Positions 45,467 to 56,623 of a DNA stretch of 64,000 nt are shown here, in pieces. Below the pieces are notes generated by a model. That model worked only from the letters and a program-made list of their open reading frames with translations. It ran no database searches and was not told where the DNA came from. Positions within the stretch are counted from its first letter, which is position 1, and every line of letters begins with the position of its first letter. The translations under genes and the position numbers were made by a program. The stretch comes from Artocarpus heterophyllus. Taxonomy: Eukaryota; Streptophyta; Magnoliopsida; Rosales; Moraceae. Location of the stretch: the NCBI GenBank assembly GCA_025403435.1, contig CM046350.1, positions 31,711,346 to 31,775,345 on the forward strand, written 5' to 3'.

Positions 45467-47443
45467 TGTTAGACATGTGTGCCCGAAGGAGTAAAAATGT
45501 AATAAGTTTTTGGAGACATTTTTATCAATAAAGAATTTATTCACCAAATCTTGTCCTCTTTATGTTAATATTTGTGGAATGTATGTTAAGCAAACAAAAG
45601 TCTGAGACTGTCAGTCTAAACCTTAAGAATTAGGCATATGATGGACGGATTATGAGGAAGACACGATTCTTAAGGTGATTATCTAAATCATAAGATCCGC
45701 AATCGAGGGAATAAAGTTAGGCGCTTTATTCATGCAAAGATTGTTATGTTGTCTATATCCCTTATGGGAGATGGTTTGTCTTTACCATCAGAGGTGGACT
45801 CCGTGTATAGAAACATTGGTACGTGTCATAGGTGACAATGTGTTGGATCGGGACATAAAGTGAATTGATTTAGATTAATAATTCTGCTTCAGTAAATCAA
45901 TTCACTTTAGACAATCATTTGTGTTGTATCTTAATCCTAAGATGAATAGTGAGCCCATTGTCTTGGCTTGTGTCTTTTGATGTACCAAAGGGTGACACCC
46001 ACATCTTAACAGTGGTATGCATGCCAGTACGTTGGAGGAATGACTCTTGATAGCGTAGACCTGTCATTCATAGACATGGAATCCATAGCTCCTCTTTAGG
46101 AGTAATGATATCCTCTTATATGCGTTCTCCTGTAATTGGAAAACTGGAGCGCTCAACCATTTGATACATAGGTGTAACCGAATGGTATACTGTCTTTGGA
46201 TAGTAAGTTTTTTGATGGTGAGATAATGGAATGAAAGATAAAAATAATTAGGAAGGTAAGACAGAACTTGTCCTTAAGCCAATTATGGATTATCATATGG
46301 AGATACGATACACTATGATATGTCATGGAGACTTAGTTATACTGGCTTCGTAATTCTATGTAGTTCGAGAGTGCAGCTCTAAGCTTTTAGTGGAGTAGCG
46401 TTGGAGTTGATAATTATGAAATGTATATCTAGGATATTGGGTTTCGTTATTTTCAGGAGCTTGAACTATATAGGTCCATTGGTCCCTTTTGCTAGCTTAC
46501 AACATCCTGTAACGATACGGCGTGCTTTTTCAATTATTGATAACTTATGTCAGATTTATTAGATTGGTTGAAATTTGAAAGAATCAAATAATTCATGTCT
46601 GTTTATTGGTTGAATTAATTTTGTGATAAAAATTAATTCAAGATAAACTATTTGAATTATAAGGATCAGATAATTCTTGTCTGTTTATCGGTTAATTTAA
46701 TTTTAGATAAATTAGATCAAGATAAACTCGTAAAATTATTGGGAATTGATTTATTTTCTTAAAGATTATCTAGATAAAGTTGTTTTGATCAGATAACTTC
46801 TCTATTAGGTTATTTGAATTAAAACTAAGACTTTATCCTATAGAATCTCGGATAGAAAATAAAAGATTTGCGAGATTTTTATTCGACAGTTCGGCCTGCT
46901 GATGGGGCTTGTTTGGCCTGCCAATCAGCAAAGGATAAAATCACGCGTTTCCACGTGAATCTTATCATATATTGATCTAAACTTGATTCTATTTTGAGTT
47001 TTTGAGACCTAATCTGATAAGGAATGACCCCATGAGCAATCTCTATATAAAGGGAGTAAGTCTTAAGAGTTACTTAGATCAATTGAGAGTTTAAGAGTGA
47101 TACTCTGCTACTGAGAATCTAAAAACTCCCTAAGAGCTTTTGTTCACAAATCATGAACACTTGCTTTGGGTTCTCCTGATTGGTTGGAAGGAGAGTCACC
47201 TGGTGGGAGAGCTGTACTTGTGAGTCCACACTCACTCCGGTCGTGGATAAAGAATAGCAAAGAAGACCAGTTGGTTGAGGCTCTTCTAGAACGTTACTTC
47301 TCTTCACGTTTTGCGAGGGTTCTTCGTCACACAAAGGTTAGTAAGATCTGGTTAATTTATGCATATAGCATGTCAAACTTGTGTTTTGAAAAATACCCTG
47401 ATGTAAAATTTTTAAAATTCCGCTGTGCAATCTTTTTCCAATA
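45467..47443 (+). repeat. Co4 3' LTR
   Basis: 1,977 bp, TGTTAGACATGTG to TTTTTCCAATA (last CA changed to TA). Motif remnants at about 46887-46931. The sense frame 47166-47444 repeats the LTR-end frame. Followed by GAGTC at 47444-47448. Confidence 0.92.
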
Positions 47444-47448
47444 GAGTC

Positions 47449-47789
47449 CTACTCCAATGACCAAGAAAAGTCATCTCTCGACAAGGATATAGACAATATA
47501 ACAATCTTAATATGAATAAAGTGCCCAACTTTATTCCCTCAGTTTGCGGATCTTATCATTTAGACTATTATCTTTAAGATTCATGTCTTCCGCATAATCT
47601 GTCCATCATATGCACGATTTTAAAGGTTTAGACTGACAGCATTAGACTTTTGTTTGCTTCTCATATATTCAACAATAATGAACATAAGAGGACAATATTT
47701 AGTATATGAATAATAAATAAACTCTTTATTGATTAAATGCCTCCAAAAACTTATTACATCATTTAATCCTTAGGGCACCTAGTCTAACA
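47449..47789 (-). repeat. Co1 5' LTR, piece 3
   Basis: Last part of the Co1 LTR on the plus strand, ending CACCTAGTCTAACA. It completes a ~1.97-kb LTR with pieces 1 and 2. Confidence 0.87.
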
Positions 47790-48194
47790 CTTTAAACCTT
47801 GTGACAAACTAACAATAACGATGTAAAGTGGTCATTTTTTGTTCTAGGAGATAAATCATCAAGATCTTCATATGTCGGAATAAAACCGTAAAGTTTTGTT
47901 AAATTAGATTTTTCGCAAAAGGAAAACGAATGTCTTGTTTTCTACACCATTATGAATAACAAGAAAATGCAAGTTTTTGACTAAAACAGGTTCAAAAAGT
48001 TTTCTAAGACCTGTCATGGGCAAAATAGCCATTTTTCACAAAAAGGGCATGAATGTCCAATTTAGCAAAAGTCCCTTAGCAGAATTTTGTAACCTGTTAA
48101 GCATCGAGATCGTAACATGAAATGAGAGGCTAAGTCATGTAACATTAAAGTTACATAATTTTTAAGTGAACCGATAAGTAATGAGACCAAGTAC
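47790..48194. other. Unassigned AT-rich DNA between Co1 and Gy3
   Basis: No open frame, RNA gene or known repeat recognised. The last five bases, AGTAC, are the left target copy of Gy3. It may be part of the same older sequence as 55892-56623, since Gy3 separates them. Confidence 0.6.
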
Positions 48195-49666
48195 TGTCAT
48201 GCCCCGGAGTACGGGAGGTGACGTGGCGGATTAATTAAGTTAATTAAAAGAGAATTTAATTAAAATCCAGAGTTTAAGGGGGTTGAATTAAGTATAAAAT
48301 GTGGGGTTCATTAAAACACTTATAAAGAGTTCATATACATTAGGCAATTTAAAACATTAAACGAATAATAATTAAAACAATAAAGCCGCGAGTATGGGTC
48401 TCATAGACCCACAACTTGTGCACACACATGGTTCTGATAATATCATAAATACAATCACAGTCCAAGTACAAATAAAGTTAAATCTTACATGCATTGATTA
48501 ACTAGTACAAAATATAAATCAATCCTCCTATTGCTCCTGAGTTCGGTCCGAAGAATCCTCTCAAAACCAAAATGTGAAACCACCTAGAGGGGGGAATTTA
48601 AAACAATAAAACGTGAGCGAAAGGCTCAGTAGGACTAAGTTTTATAAAAATAATTTAATGTAAAGAAACATATCATTGTTTAGGTGTTACTCAAAGGAAA
48701 ACTTAAATAAAGAAATAAATAAATAAATAATTTGAGTAGAACCGTCCTGACCCAAAACAGTCTACTCGCACAATCAGAAATACCATTTTTCTTTTCCTAG
48801 GCAAACCATGATATCACCACTATAGTGGCCCAACTGGGTTTCGGGACCTTCCCCCCAAGGTCGATCGCTACACGACCCGATCTCTGATATGGCATCATGC
48901 CTATGTATTTATTATCATTATCATTCAAAACCCAATTACCAAGTGTTGTCAATTACATTTATTATGAAGTTCATTTTAGATCACGGTATATTAAAATATA
49001 ACCAATAAATCCATTTTCAAACACCGTTGAAAACATTTTAATAGAAATCCTTTTCAAAGCCAAATCATTTCAAAACCAGGCTACCAAAGAAATAGGATAG
49101 AAGTCCTACCTCAATACTCGTGCCGGTGCCCCACACCGTAATCCCGGTCCTGCTATACGTTAGCTCCGCAGAACCACGAACGATCCTCGAATCGAAGCTT
49201 CAATCGGCATTCTCGGTTGTTAAATCACGTCCCTGAGCTTCCTCCTTGCTAACCCGAAGCTTGGATTCGAATTTGGTTCAAAAATTTGTGAGAGAGATAG
49301 AGAGAGAACGAGAGTGCCGAGAGAGATCAAGAGAAAGAGAGAGAGAGGTTGCCGTGAGAGTGAGGAGAGAGAGAGAGAGGAAGGAAATAAATAGAGAAAA
49401 TCCGTGGGCGGTTTTACTGTGCGAAAACATGTGCCACCCACGGTTTTGTAAAACGGAGTATTTTTAACATTTTAAAAATTGTTGTGTTTTAAAACTCAAA
49501 ACATCATTCTAAAACAATAAGAAATCATTTGAACGCATCAATTTAACAAAACAACCAAAAATTTAAAATCCAACCAAATAATCTAATTAATGTTAAAACG
49601 TTAATTATGGCACACTAATTCATCATTTATATTACATTAACACTAAATAAATTTCGGGGTGTTACA
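48195..49666 (-). repeat. Gy3 3' LTR
   Basis: 1,472 bp, plus strand TGTCATGCCCCGG to TTTCGGGGTGTTACA. It has a (GA)n-rich tract at about 49285-49386, in which overlapping frames on both strands (73 aa each) are low-complexity and not genes. Pairs with 54412-55891. Confidence 0.9.
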
Positions 49667-49682
49667 ACTCTCCACCCCTAAA
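49667..49682 (-). other. Gy3 polypurine tract
   Basis: Minus-strand TTTTAGGGGTGGAGAGT next to the 3' LTR, after GAGGGCGAAATTTC. Confidence 0.7.
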
Positions 49683-49714
49683 AGAAATTTCGCCCTCAAA
49701 ATTTACAACTCATC

Positions 49715-51103
49715 TCAAAAACAAAACAAATGCGGATACAATTCCCGCATACTCGACTCTAGCTCCCAAGTGGCTTCATCAACCCCATGATGCTGCCACA
49801 CGACTTGTACCAATGGTATCTCACGACGACGTAAACTAATCACTTTTCGGTTGATAATCTGAATCGGCACTTCTTCGTACGTTGTATCTTCCTGAACCTG
49901 CACATCGCGGAATGAAACTATCTTATCTTGCTCAGGCGAACACTTCCTAACCATCGACACATGAAACACATCGTGCACATGAGAAAGTTCAGGCGGTAGA
50001 TCAAGCCGATAAGCGACCACACCAACTCGCTGAGTGATCTCGAACGGCCCAATATACCTCGGCGCGAGCTTCCCACTCACTCTGAACCGCATAGTTCCCT
50101 TACGAGGCGATACCCTCAAGAGAACGAAATCTCCAACCGCAAACTCTAAAGGTCTACGTCTCCTATCCGCGTAGCTCTTCTGCCGACTCTGAGCTGCTCT
50201 CAACCGATCCCGAATCATCACGACTTTCTCGTTGCTATCACGAATCTCATCCGGCCCAAGAATAACCCTATCTTTCGGCTCGGCCCAACACACAGGTGAC
50301 CGACACGGTCGCCCATACAACGCCTCAAACGGTGCCATACCGATACTCGCCTGATAACTATTGTTGTACGCAAACTCCGCCAGATGCAAACCTTGCTTCC
50401 AATTTTTGCCGAAGTCCAACGCACAAGCACGCAACATATCCTCGAGAACCTGAATAACCCGCTCAGATTGCCCATCAGTCTGAGGATGAAACGCCATACT
50501 GAAATTCAAATCCGTACCTAAAGCCTCCTGAAAACTCCTCCAGTACTTAGCATTAAACCTGGTGTCTCGATCAGAGGTGATGGACAAAGGAACTCCATGC
50601 AACCTCACAATATTCTGCATATACAACTCCCCGAGAACCTTCCTAGAACACGTCGACCTAAACGGAATGAAATGCGCTGATTTCGTCAACCTATCGACCA
50701 CAACCCAAACTGCATCGTGCCGCTGCTCCATCCTCGGCAAACCTGTGAGAAAATCCATCGTCACATGCTCCCATTTCCACCCTGGAATAGGAAGCGGCTG
50801 AAGCTGACCTGCAGGCTTCTGATGCTCGACTTTCACCTGAAGACACGTCGAACAGTTAGCCACATACTCTCGAACGTCTTTCTTCATGCCTCTCCACCAA
50901 TACTGCCTCTTCAAATCACGATACATCTTGGTGCTCCCCGGATGAATAGCAAACTGAGACCTATGCGCTTCGTCTAGAATGGCTTTCGTCACCTCGACGA
51001 AAACTGGAATTGCAAGACGCTCCCGAAAGTACAACGATCCATCTGCATGCACGCTCCATTCCTCTAACTGCTCCCTGTTCTGAATCCGCGACCAAATCCC
51101 CTA
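49715..51103 (-). pseudogene. Gy3 integrase with chromodomain-like tail
   Basis: The open frame 49715-51052 (445 aa) continues in phase from the RT frame after a TAG at 51101-51103. Integrase zinc finger: HRSQFAIHPG...YVANCSTC (about residues 28-72). DDE core: VTMDFLTG, ITSDRDTRF and the E of GQSERVIQ. The C-terminal part carries a GPF(E)ITQRVG-type region, LSHVHDVFHVSMVRK, and a chromodomain-like end with VVWQHHGVDEATWELE. This domain set looks intact by itself; it is lost only through the upstream stops. The C-terminal tail in such chromoviruses is thought to guide integration to heterochromatin. Confidence 0.9.
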
Positions 51104-52354
51104 CAAATGCCGATCCTGCCACTGACTTTGCTTCACCATCCGAACAAGAGCTGGAGTCGCTTCCACATGATACACCAAAATGCGATCACAGTCTTCATGA
51201 TACCGTAGCCGATACTCACTCACTGTCGCATCCCTGCTCCAGACCTCAAAAACCAAACAAGCGAGAATCCCTGAAGACTTCCTGCTAAGCGCGTCTGCAA
51301 CCACGTTAGCTTTCCCGGGATGATACTGCAACGCAAAATCATAATCCTCCATATACTCAATCCACCTACGCTGCCTCAAGTTAAGATCCCTCTGAGTGAA
51401 CAGATACCTCAAACTCTTGTGATCGGAGAAGACCTGAAATGATGCTCCATACAAGTAACACCTCCAAATCTTCAGCGCGTAAATCACCGCCGCAAGCTCT
51501 AAATCATGAGTAGGATAATTCCGCTCGTGAGGTCGTAGCTGTCTCGATCCGTACACAACCACACGTCTATGTTGCATCAACACGCATCCAAGTCCGCGCC
51601 CTGAAGCATCCGTATAAACCTCATACAGCTCGTCACTACTAGGAATAACTAACACTAGAGCTGAAGTTAACCGATTCTTCAATTCCTGAAAAGAAAGCTC
51701 ACAATCTTCATTCCACTCAAACCTAACATTTTTCTTGATCAATCTCGTCAACGGAGCTACAATCTTCAAAAAATCCTTTACAAATTTCCTGTAATATCCA
51801 GCAAGACCTAAGAAGCTACGAATCTCCGCTACATTCCTTAGTCGTTCCCACTCCAATATAGCTTCAATCTTGGACGGATCCACCGAAATACCATGCCCCG
51901 AGATAACATGACCCAAAAACTTGACCTCATTCAACCAAAACTTGCATTTTTCCCTCTTAGCATACAACTGGTGCTCCCGCAGAATCTGAAGCACGATTCG
52001 AAGATGCTGCTCATGCTCCTCCCAAGTCTTAGAATACACAAGAATATCATCGATGAACATGATCACGAACTGATCCAGATACGGCCTAAATATCCTGTTC
52101 ATCAGATCCATAAAAGCTGCCGGAGCATTCGTCAACCCAAGCGACATAACCAGAAACTCGAAGTGCCCATACCGAGTCCTAAAAGTTGTCTTGGGAATAT
52201 CCTCTTCCTTGATCATGAGTTGATGATAACCCAACCGCAAATCAATCTTCGAGAAGTATCGCGAACCTCCCAACTGATCAAACAACTCATCAATCCTAAG
52301 CAAGGATACTTGTTCTTCACCGTAATACGATTTAGCTACCGATAATCCACACAT
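51101..52354 (-). pseudogene. Gy3 reverse transcriptase-RNase H
   Basis: Open frame of 417 codons holding most of [42 protein letters not shown], catalytic [10 protein letters not shown] near 52040, [20 protein letters not shown] thumb region, and [14 protein letters not shown]. RNase H follows with [35 protein letters not shown] and [10 protein letters not shown]. The N-terminal RT segment is in another frame (52336-52728), separated by a small deletion around 52300. The first residues of this frame are out-of-phase sequence, so its ATG is not a real start. It ends at TAG 51101, where LQGIW-type sequence is expected. Confidence 0.9.
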
Positions 52355-54306
52355 AACCTGAGAGTCCCATCATGCTTCTTAGCAAACAAAACCGGTGCTC
52401 CCCACGGAGATGTGCTATTCTGAATATACCCTTTATCAGCAAGCTCCTGAAGTTGCTTCCTCAATTCCTTCATTTCTACCGGCTCCATCCGATAAGGTGC
52501 CATAGAAATTGGTGATGTCCCTGGAAACGACTTGATACCAAACTCAATCTCCCGATGCGATGGTAATCCTGGCAACTCATCGGGGAAGACATTCTCGAAC
52601 TCATCAACCACCAAAATTGCTACACTGCCACTCAAAACATAGGGCTCGCAATCCAGGTTGGCAAGAAAAGCACAACAACCTAGATTTCTTCGCCCTCCTA
52701 GACACGACTTCATGAGACGCTTACTCATTAACCAATCACCACCACCCTAGTAAGTGATCACCATCTCCCTATCAGACACTAGGGTCACTTTTCTAAGTTG
52801 GCAGTCCACGACTGCACTATACCTAAACAACCAGTCCATCCCTAGAATTACATCATAGGAGCTCATGGGGAGTATAATCAAATCACTTTTCAAAATCTCA
52901 TCCCCAATCTTTATTTTACAGGATTTACACATACAATTTACACACACCCGCCCCAAGGGAGAAGTTATAACTAGGGGTTCATTAAACTCTTCTACCTCTA
53001 ATCCCAAGGCATGTACAAAAGAACTCAAAATAAGAGAATGAGAGGCACCGGTATCGAGTAAAACATGAGCTAAAGATCTAGAAACTAAGATCATACCATC
53101 GACAACCGTGTTACCAACATGAGAATCTGACCCTCCAGATGCCATTGCATGAACCTGAACTAGCACCTTCCCTTTTCCTCTATCGACATTGCTGGGTCCC
53201 TGATTACTCGGCTGATGCTGCTGAGATGGAGACGACTGCATACTACCCATACTCGGCGCTCTATACTGAGGAACACTGCGCTGAAAATGCTACGGCTTCT
53301 ACCCCCGTGTCGGATATGAGAATTACTGAGGAGAGAACTGGGGATACTGCAACTGCGGGTACTGCTGAGGCGGAGGTAGGGTCTGAGGCTGAGGCTGAAA
53401 CTGACGACTGTCATCCTTCCCGGTCTGAGATCCAAGATGAGCACTCCTGATCGGGCAATTCCTCTTGATGTGTCTGGGCTGTTGATAGAAATGACAATGA
53501 AAGCTGTAGGGATTGTTGCGGTCGTTGCCAGACGAACTGCTGCTACCACTGGTCGCACCGCCTTGCTTGTCTTTCCCCGGAGCTGGACGACTACTGGTGC
53601 TCTTCCTGCCACTCCTCTGCGGTCCTCCTGAAGCCTTGGCTTGGTCCTCACAATACTGCACATAATCATTCTCCGTGGAGATCGCCGACGACACAAGCTC
53701 TCCGAAACTCCTAAGCCGTAGAGCAACCAACTACCGCCGAATAGGAGCCTTGGGCCCTTCCTAAAACTTAATACACTTTTCACGCTCCGATGCCACAGCT
53801 GATGGAGCAAACCTAGCCAACTCATTAAACTTTGCCTCATACTCCCGAACTGACATATCACCCTGCTGCAATCTATAAAACTCAGCTGCCTTCTGGTCTC
53901 TATACCCCTACGGAAAATACCGATCATAGAACAGCTCCTCGAACCTGTCCCAATTGATATCACCACCGCACTTCATACGCTTAGCCTGTTTCCACCAAGT
54001 GTTAGTGCCACCCTCGAGCTTATACGCAGCAAACTCCACACGATACTCCTCAGGCACACCAAGAGTATCCAAATGCTTCAAGATCGAATCCAACCAATAC
54101 TCTGCTAACTGCGGATCCCCATTGCCATCAAAAGTCAAAATAGATGCCCATCGAAATTCCTTAAAGAACGCGTGCCGACTACCAACACTAGAGTCTTCCG
54201 GTCTAGCCCTGGCTGCCATATGTCGAAAAGCCGCAAACATAGACCTCATCATGCTCTCATCATTTTCGAACTCGGCGTCAGCAGTTGAACGATGTCTAGG
54301 TGCCAT
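52336..54306 (-). pseudogene. Gy3 Gag-protease-RT N-terminal region
   Basis: One reading phase from ATG 54306 (MAPRHRST), broken by stops at 53908, 53323, 52747 and 52336 and others in between. Gag core 53908-54250 with ILTFDGNGDPQLAEYWLDSI. The zinc knuckle near 53490 reads CHFYQQPRHIKRNC, with the second Cys changed to Tyr and a Gly to Arg. It is followed by a Gln/Pro-rich stretch. Protease HVLLDTGASHSLI near 53060 keeps its Asp. The RT start has the [16 protein letters not shown] and [21 protein letters not shown] parts. Most stops are TAG; the one at 52336 lies in the conserved DYRQLNR motif and is clearly CAG to TAG. Confidence 0.88.
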
Positions 54307-54396
54307 TCTCTCACTTCTGAAAACAAAATTTGGACTATCAGAGGTATTTCATTGTCAAACCTATGTGTGCACAATTCCCAAGGTTCATAACCTTGA

Positions 54397-54408
54397 GCTC
54401 TAATACCA
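54397..54408 (-). other. Gy3 primer-binding site
   Basis: Minus-strand TGGTATTAGAGC, one change from the initiator-Met complement, three bases from the 5' LTR. Confidence 0.82.
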
Positions 54409-54411
54409 TTC

Positions 54412-55891
54412 TGTCACGCTCCGGAGTACGGGAGGTGACGTGGTGGATTAATTAAGTTAATTAAAAGAGAATTTAATTAAAATCCAGAGTTTAAGGGGGT
54501 TGAATTAAGTATAAAATGTGGGGTTCATTAAAACACTTATAAAGAGTTCATATACATTAGGCAATTTAAAACATTAAACGAATAATAATTAAAACAATAA
54601 AGCCGCGAGTATGGGTCCCACAGACTCACAACTTGTGCACACACATGGTTCTGACAATATCATAAATACAATCACAGTCCAAGTACAAATAAAGTTAAAT
54701 CTTACATGCCTTGATTAAATAGTACAAAATATAAATCAATCCTCCAATTGCTCTTGAGTTCGGTCCGAAGAATCCTCTCCAAACCTAAATGGGAAACCAC
54801 CTAGAGGGGGGAATTTAAAACAATAAAACGTGAGCGAAAGGCTCAGTAGGACTAAGTTTTATAAAAATAATTTAATGTAAAGAAACATATCATTGTTTAG
54901 GTGTTACTCAAAAGAAAACTTAAATAAAGAAATAAATAAATAAATAAATAGATAATTTGAGTAGAACCGTCCTGACCCAGAACAGTCTATTCGCACAATC
55001 AGAAATACCATTTTTCTTTTCTTAGGCAAACCATGATATCACCACCGTAGTGGCCCAGCTGGGTTTCGGGACCTGCCCCCAAGGTCGATCGCTACACGAC
55101 CCGATCTCTGATATGGCATCATGCCTATGTATTTATTATCATTATCATTCAAAACCCAATTACCGAGTGTTGTCAATTACATTTATTATGAAGTTCATTT
55201 CAGATCACGGTATATTAAAATATAAACGATAAATCCATTTTCAAACACCGTTGAAAACATTTTAATAGAAATCCTTTTCAAAGCTAAATCATTTCAAAAC
55301 CAGGCTACCAAAGAAATAGGATAGAAGTCCTACCTCAATACTCGTGCCGGTGCCCCACACCGTAATCCCGGTCCGCTATACGTTAGCTCCGCGAAACCAC
55401 GAACGATCCTCGAATCGAAGCTTCAATCCGCGTTCTCGGTTGTTAAATCACGTCCCCGAGCTTCCTCCTTGCTAACCCGAAGCTTGGATTCGAAATTGGT
55501 TCAAAAATTTGTGAGAGAGATAGAGAGAGAACGAGAGTGCCAAGAGAGATCAAGAGAAAGAGAGAGAGAGAGGTTGCCGTGAGAGTGAGGAGAGAGAGAG
55601 AGAGGAAGGAAATAAATAGAGAAAATCAGTGGGCGGTTTTACTGTGCGAAAACCATGTGCCGCCCACGGTTTTGTAAAACGGAGTATTTTTAACATTTTA
55701 CAAATTGTTGTGTTTTAAAACTCAAAACATCATTCTAAAACAATAGAAATCATTTGAACGCATCAATTTAACAAAACAACCAAAAATTCAAAATCAAACC
55801 AAATAATCTAATTAATGTTAAAACGTTAATTATGACACACTAATTCATCATTTATATTACATTAACACTAAATAAATTTCGGGGCGTTACA
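54412..55891 (-). repeat. Gy3 5' LTR
   Basis: 1,480 bp, plus strand TGTCACGCTCCGG to TTTCGGGGCGTTACA. (GA)n tract at about 55514-55611. The 60-aa frame at 55050 is not convincing. It is similar to the 3' LTR, with scattered substitutions and short indels. Confidence 0.9.
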
Positions 55892-56623
55892 AGTATATAG
55901 GATAAGCATTTAACATCTAAGGTCCGTTATCAACAAATAGGTCAGTAATAAAGAAGTTAGCAAATAAGGGATTTTGTCTAAAAAAGTCGATAAACCGATC
56001 AAAGAGGGAATGGATTAATTGGATACGTAGCATGGAATTCAAATAAGTTTCAGACTCCACTTATGACATGGATAAAATAGTTTTTAAATTTGTTATTCAT
56101 ATCAAATTACGAAATGCATTTTTTATGCACAATCAAGTTATTAAAGCATCATATATAATATGTCATCATAATTAAAGGAACTAGTAAATTAATTCACCAG
56201 ATAAAGCATCATATCAATTTACAAAATGCATTTTCTATGCACAATCAAGTTATTAAAGCATCATATATAGTATGTCATCATAATTAAAAGGACTAGTAAA
56301 TTAATTCACTATATAAGTTAAGAAAGTGTCGTACCAGCCGCCCGACCCAAAAGGAGCTTCCAGATATGTTATGGTCTTGGTGATGCAATGACCCTTATGC
56401 ACACTTAGTATGTAAACATGGGCCCTTAGTTTAAGTCAAGTTATGAAATGCTCATAAATAAGCATAATTGGTACCATGCATTGAGTTTGAGAAAGAAAAT
56501 ATTTTGTGGGATTAAATTTGGGCTTACAAGCAATAGCTCGCCTAGTTATTTCATGCGGTAGAAAATTTAGCCAAAGAGCCAGAGTAGTTGTTATTGTTGA
56601 GTTGGAAACAATGGTTGAGCAAT
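55892..56623. other. Unassigned DNA between Gy3 and Gy4
   Basis: No gene recognised. It starts with AGTAT, the right target copy of Gy3. It contains a 112-bp tandem duplication (56097-56208 and 56209-56320, TCATATCAAATT to AATTCACC-type ends). Its general look (ACTTAGTATGTAAACATGGGCCC near 56405) could be an old LTR, but no termini were found. Confidence 0.55.
56097..56320. repeat. 112-bp tandem duplication
   Basis: Two adjacent copies, each containing AAATGCATTTT, CAATCAAGTTATTAAAGCATC and ACTAGTAAATTAATTCAC, with a few differences. Confidence 0.82.

Larger units (their letters stand above)
37939..47443 (+). mobile_element. Co4: copia element, plus orientation
   Basis: 9,505-bp Ty1/copia element, structurally complete: 5' LTR, PBS, long leader, polyprotein remnant, polypurine tract, 3' LTR. 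It is flanked by perfect GAGTC duplications (37934-37938 and 47444-47448) in the Co1 LTR. Same family as Co1-Co3 but in the opposite orientation. Its intact leader is the best reference for what Co3 has lost. Confidence 0.93.
6238..47789 (-). mobile_element. Co1: oldest copia element, host of the nest
   Basis: Co1 is a minus-strand Ty1/copia element split by three insertions. Its surviving parts are protease/Gag coding at 6238-7482; leader at 7483-8263 and 28507-29090; and 5' LTR in three pieces (29091-30118, 37340-37938, 47449-47789) totalling about 1,968 bp, matching the ~2 kb LTRs of its relatives. RT, RNase H, most of integrase and the 3' LTR are missing at the left break. Co2 sits in the leader; Gy2 and Co4 sit in the LTR. 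It is the oldest member of the nest by position. Confidence 0.88.
48195..55891 (-). mobile_element. Gy3: Ty3/gypsy chromovirus
   Basis: 7,697-bp minus-strand element: 3' LTR 48195-49666, polypurine tract, Pol and Gag 49715-54306, PBS 54397-54408, 5' LTR 54412-55891. Flanks AGTAC and AGTAT are an imperfect 5-bp target duplication. Same broad lineage as Gy4 (Tekay-like, inferred) but a different family with different LTRs. All main domains are recognisable, but the frame is broken many times. Confidence 0.9.

Noticed and set aside
47790..48194. Host gene in the gap
   Set aside because: No open frame, splice-consistent coding or RNA-gene structure could be seen.
49246..49467. Overlapping 73-aa frames on both strands
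   Set aside because: Produced by a (GA)n-rich tract in the Gy3 LTR.
53160..53966. 268-aa minus-strand frame
   Set aside because: Wrong phase over Gy3 Gag; the zinc knuckle and protease are in the phase of 54306.
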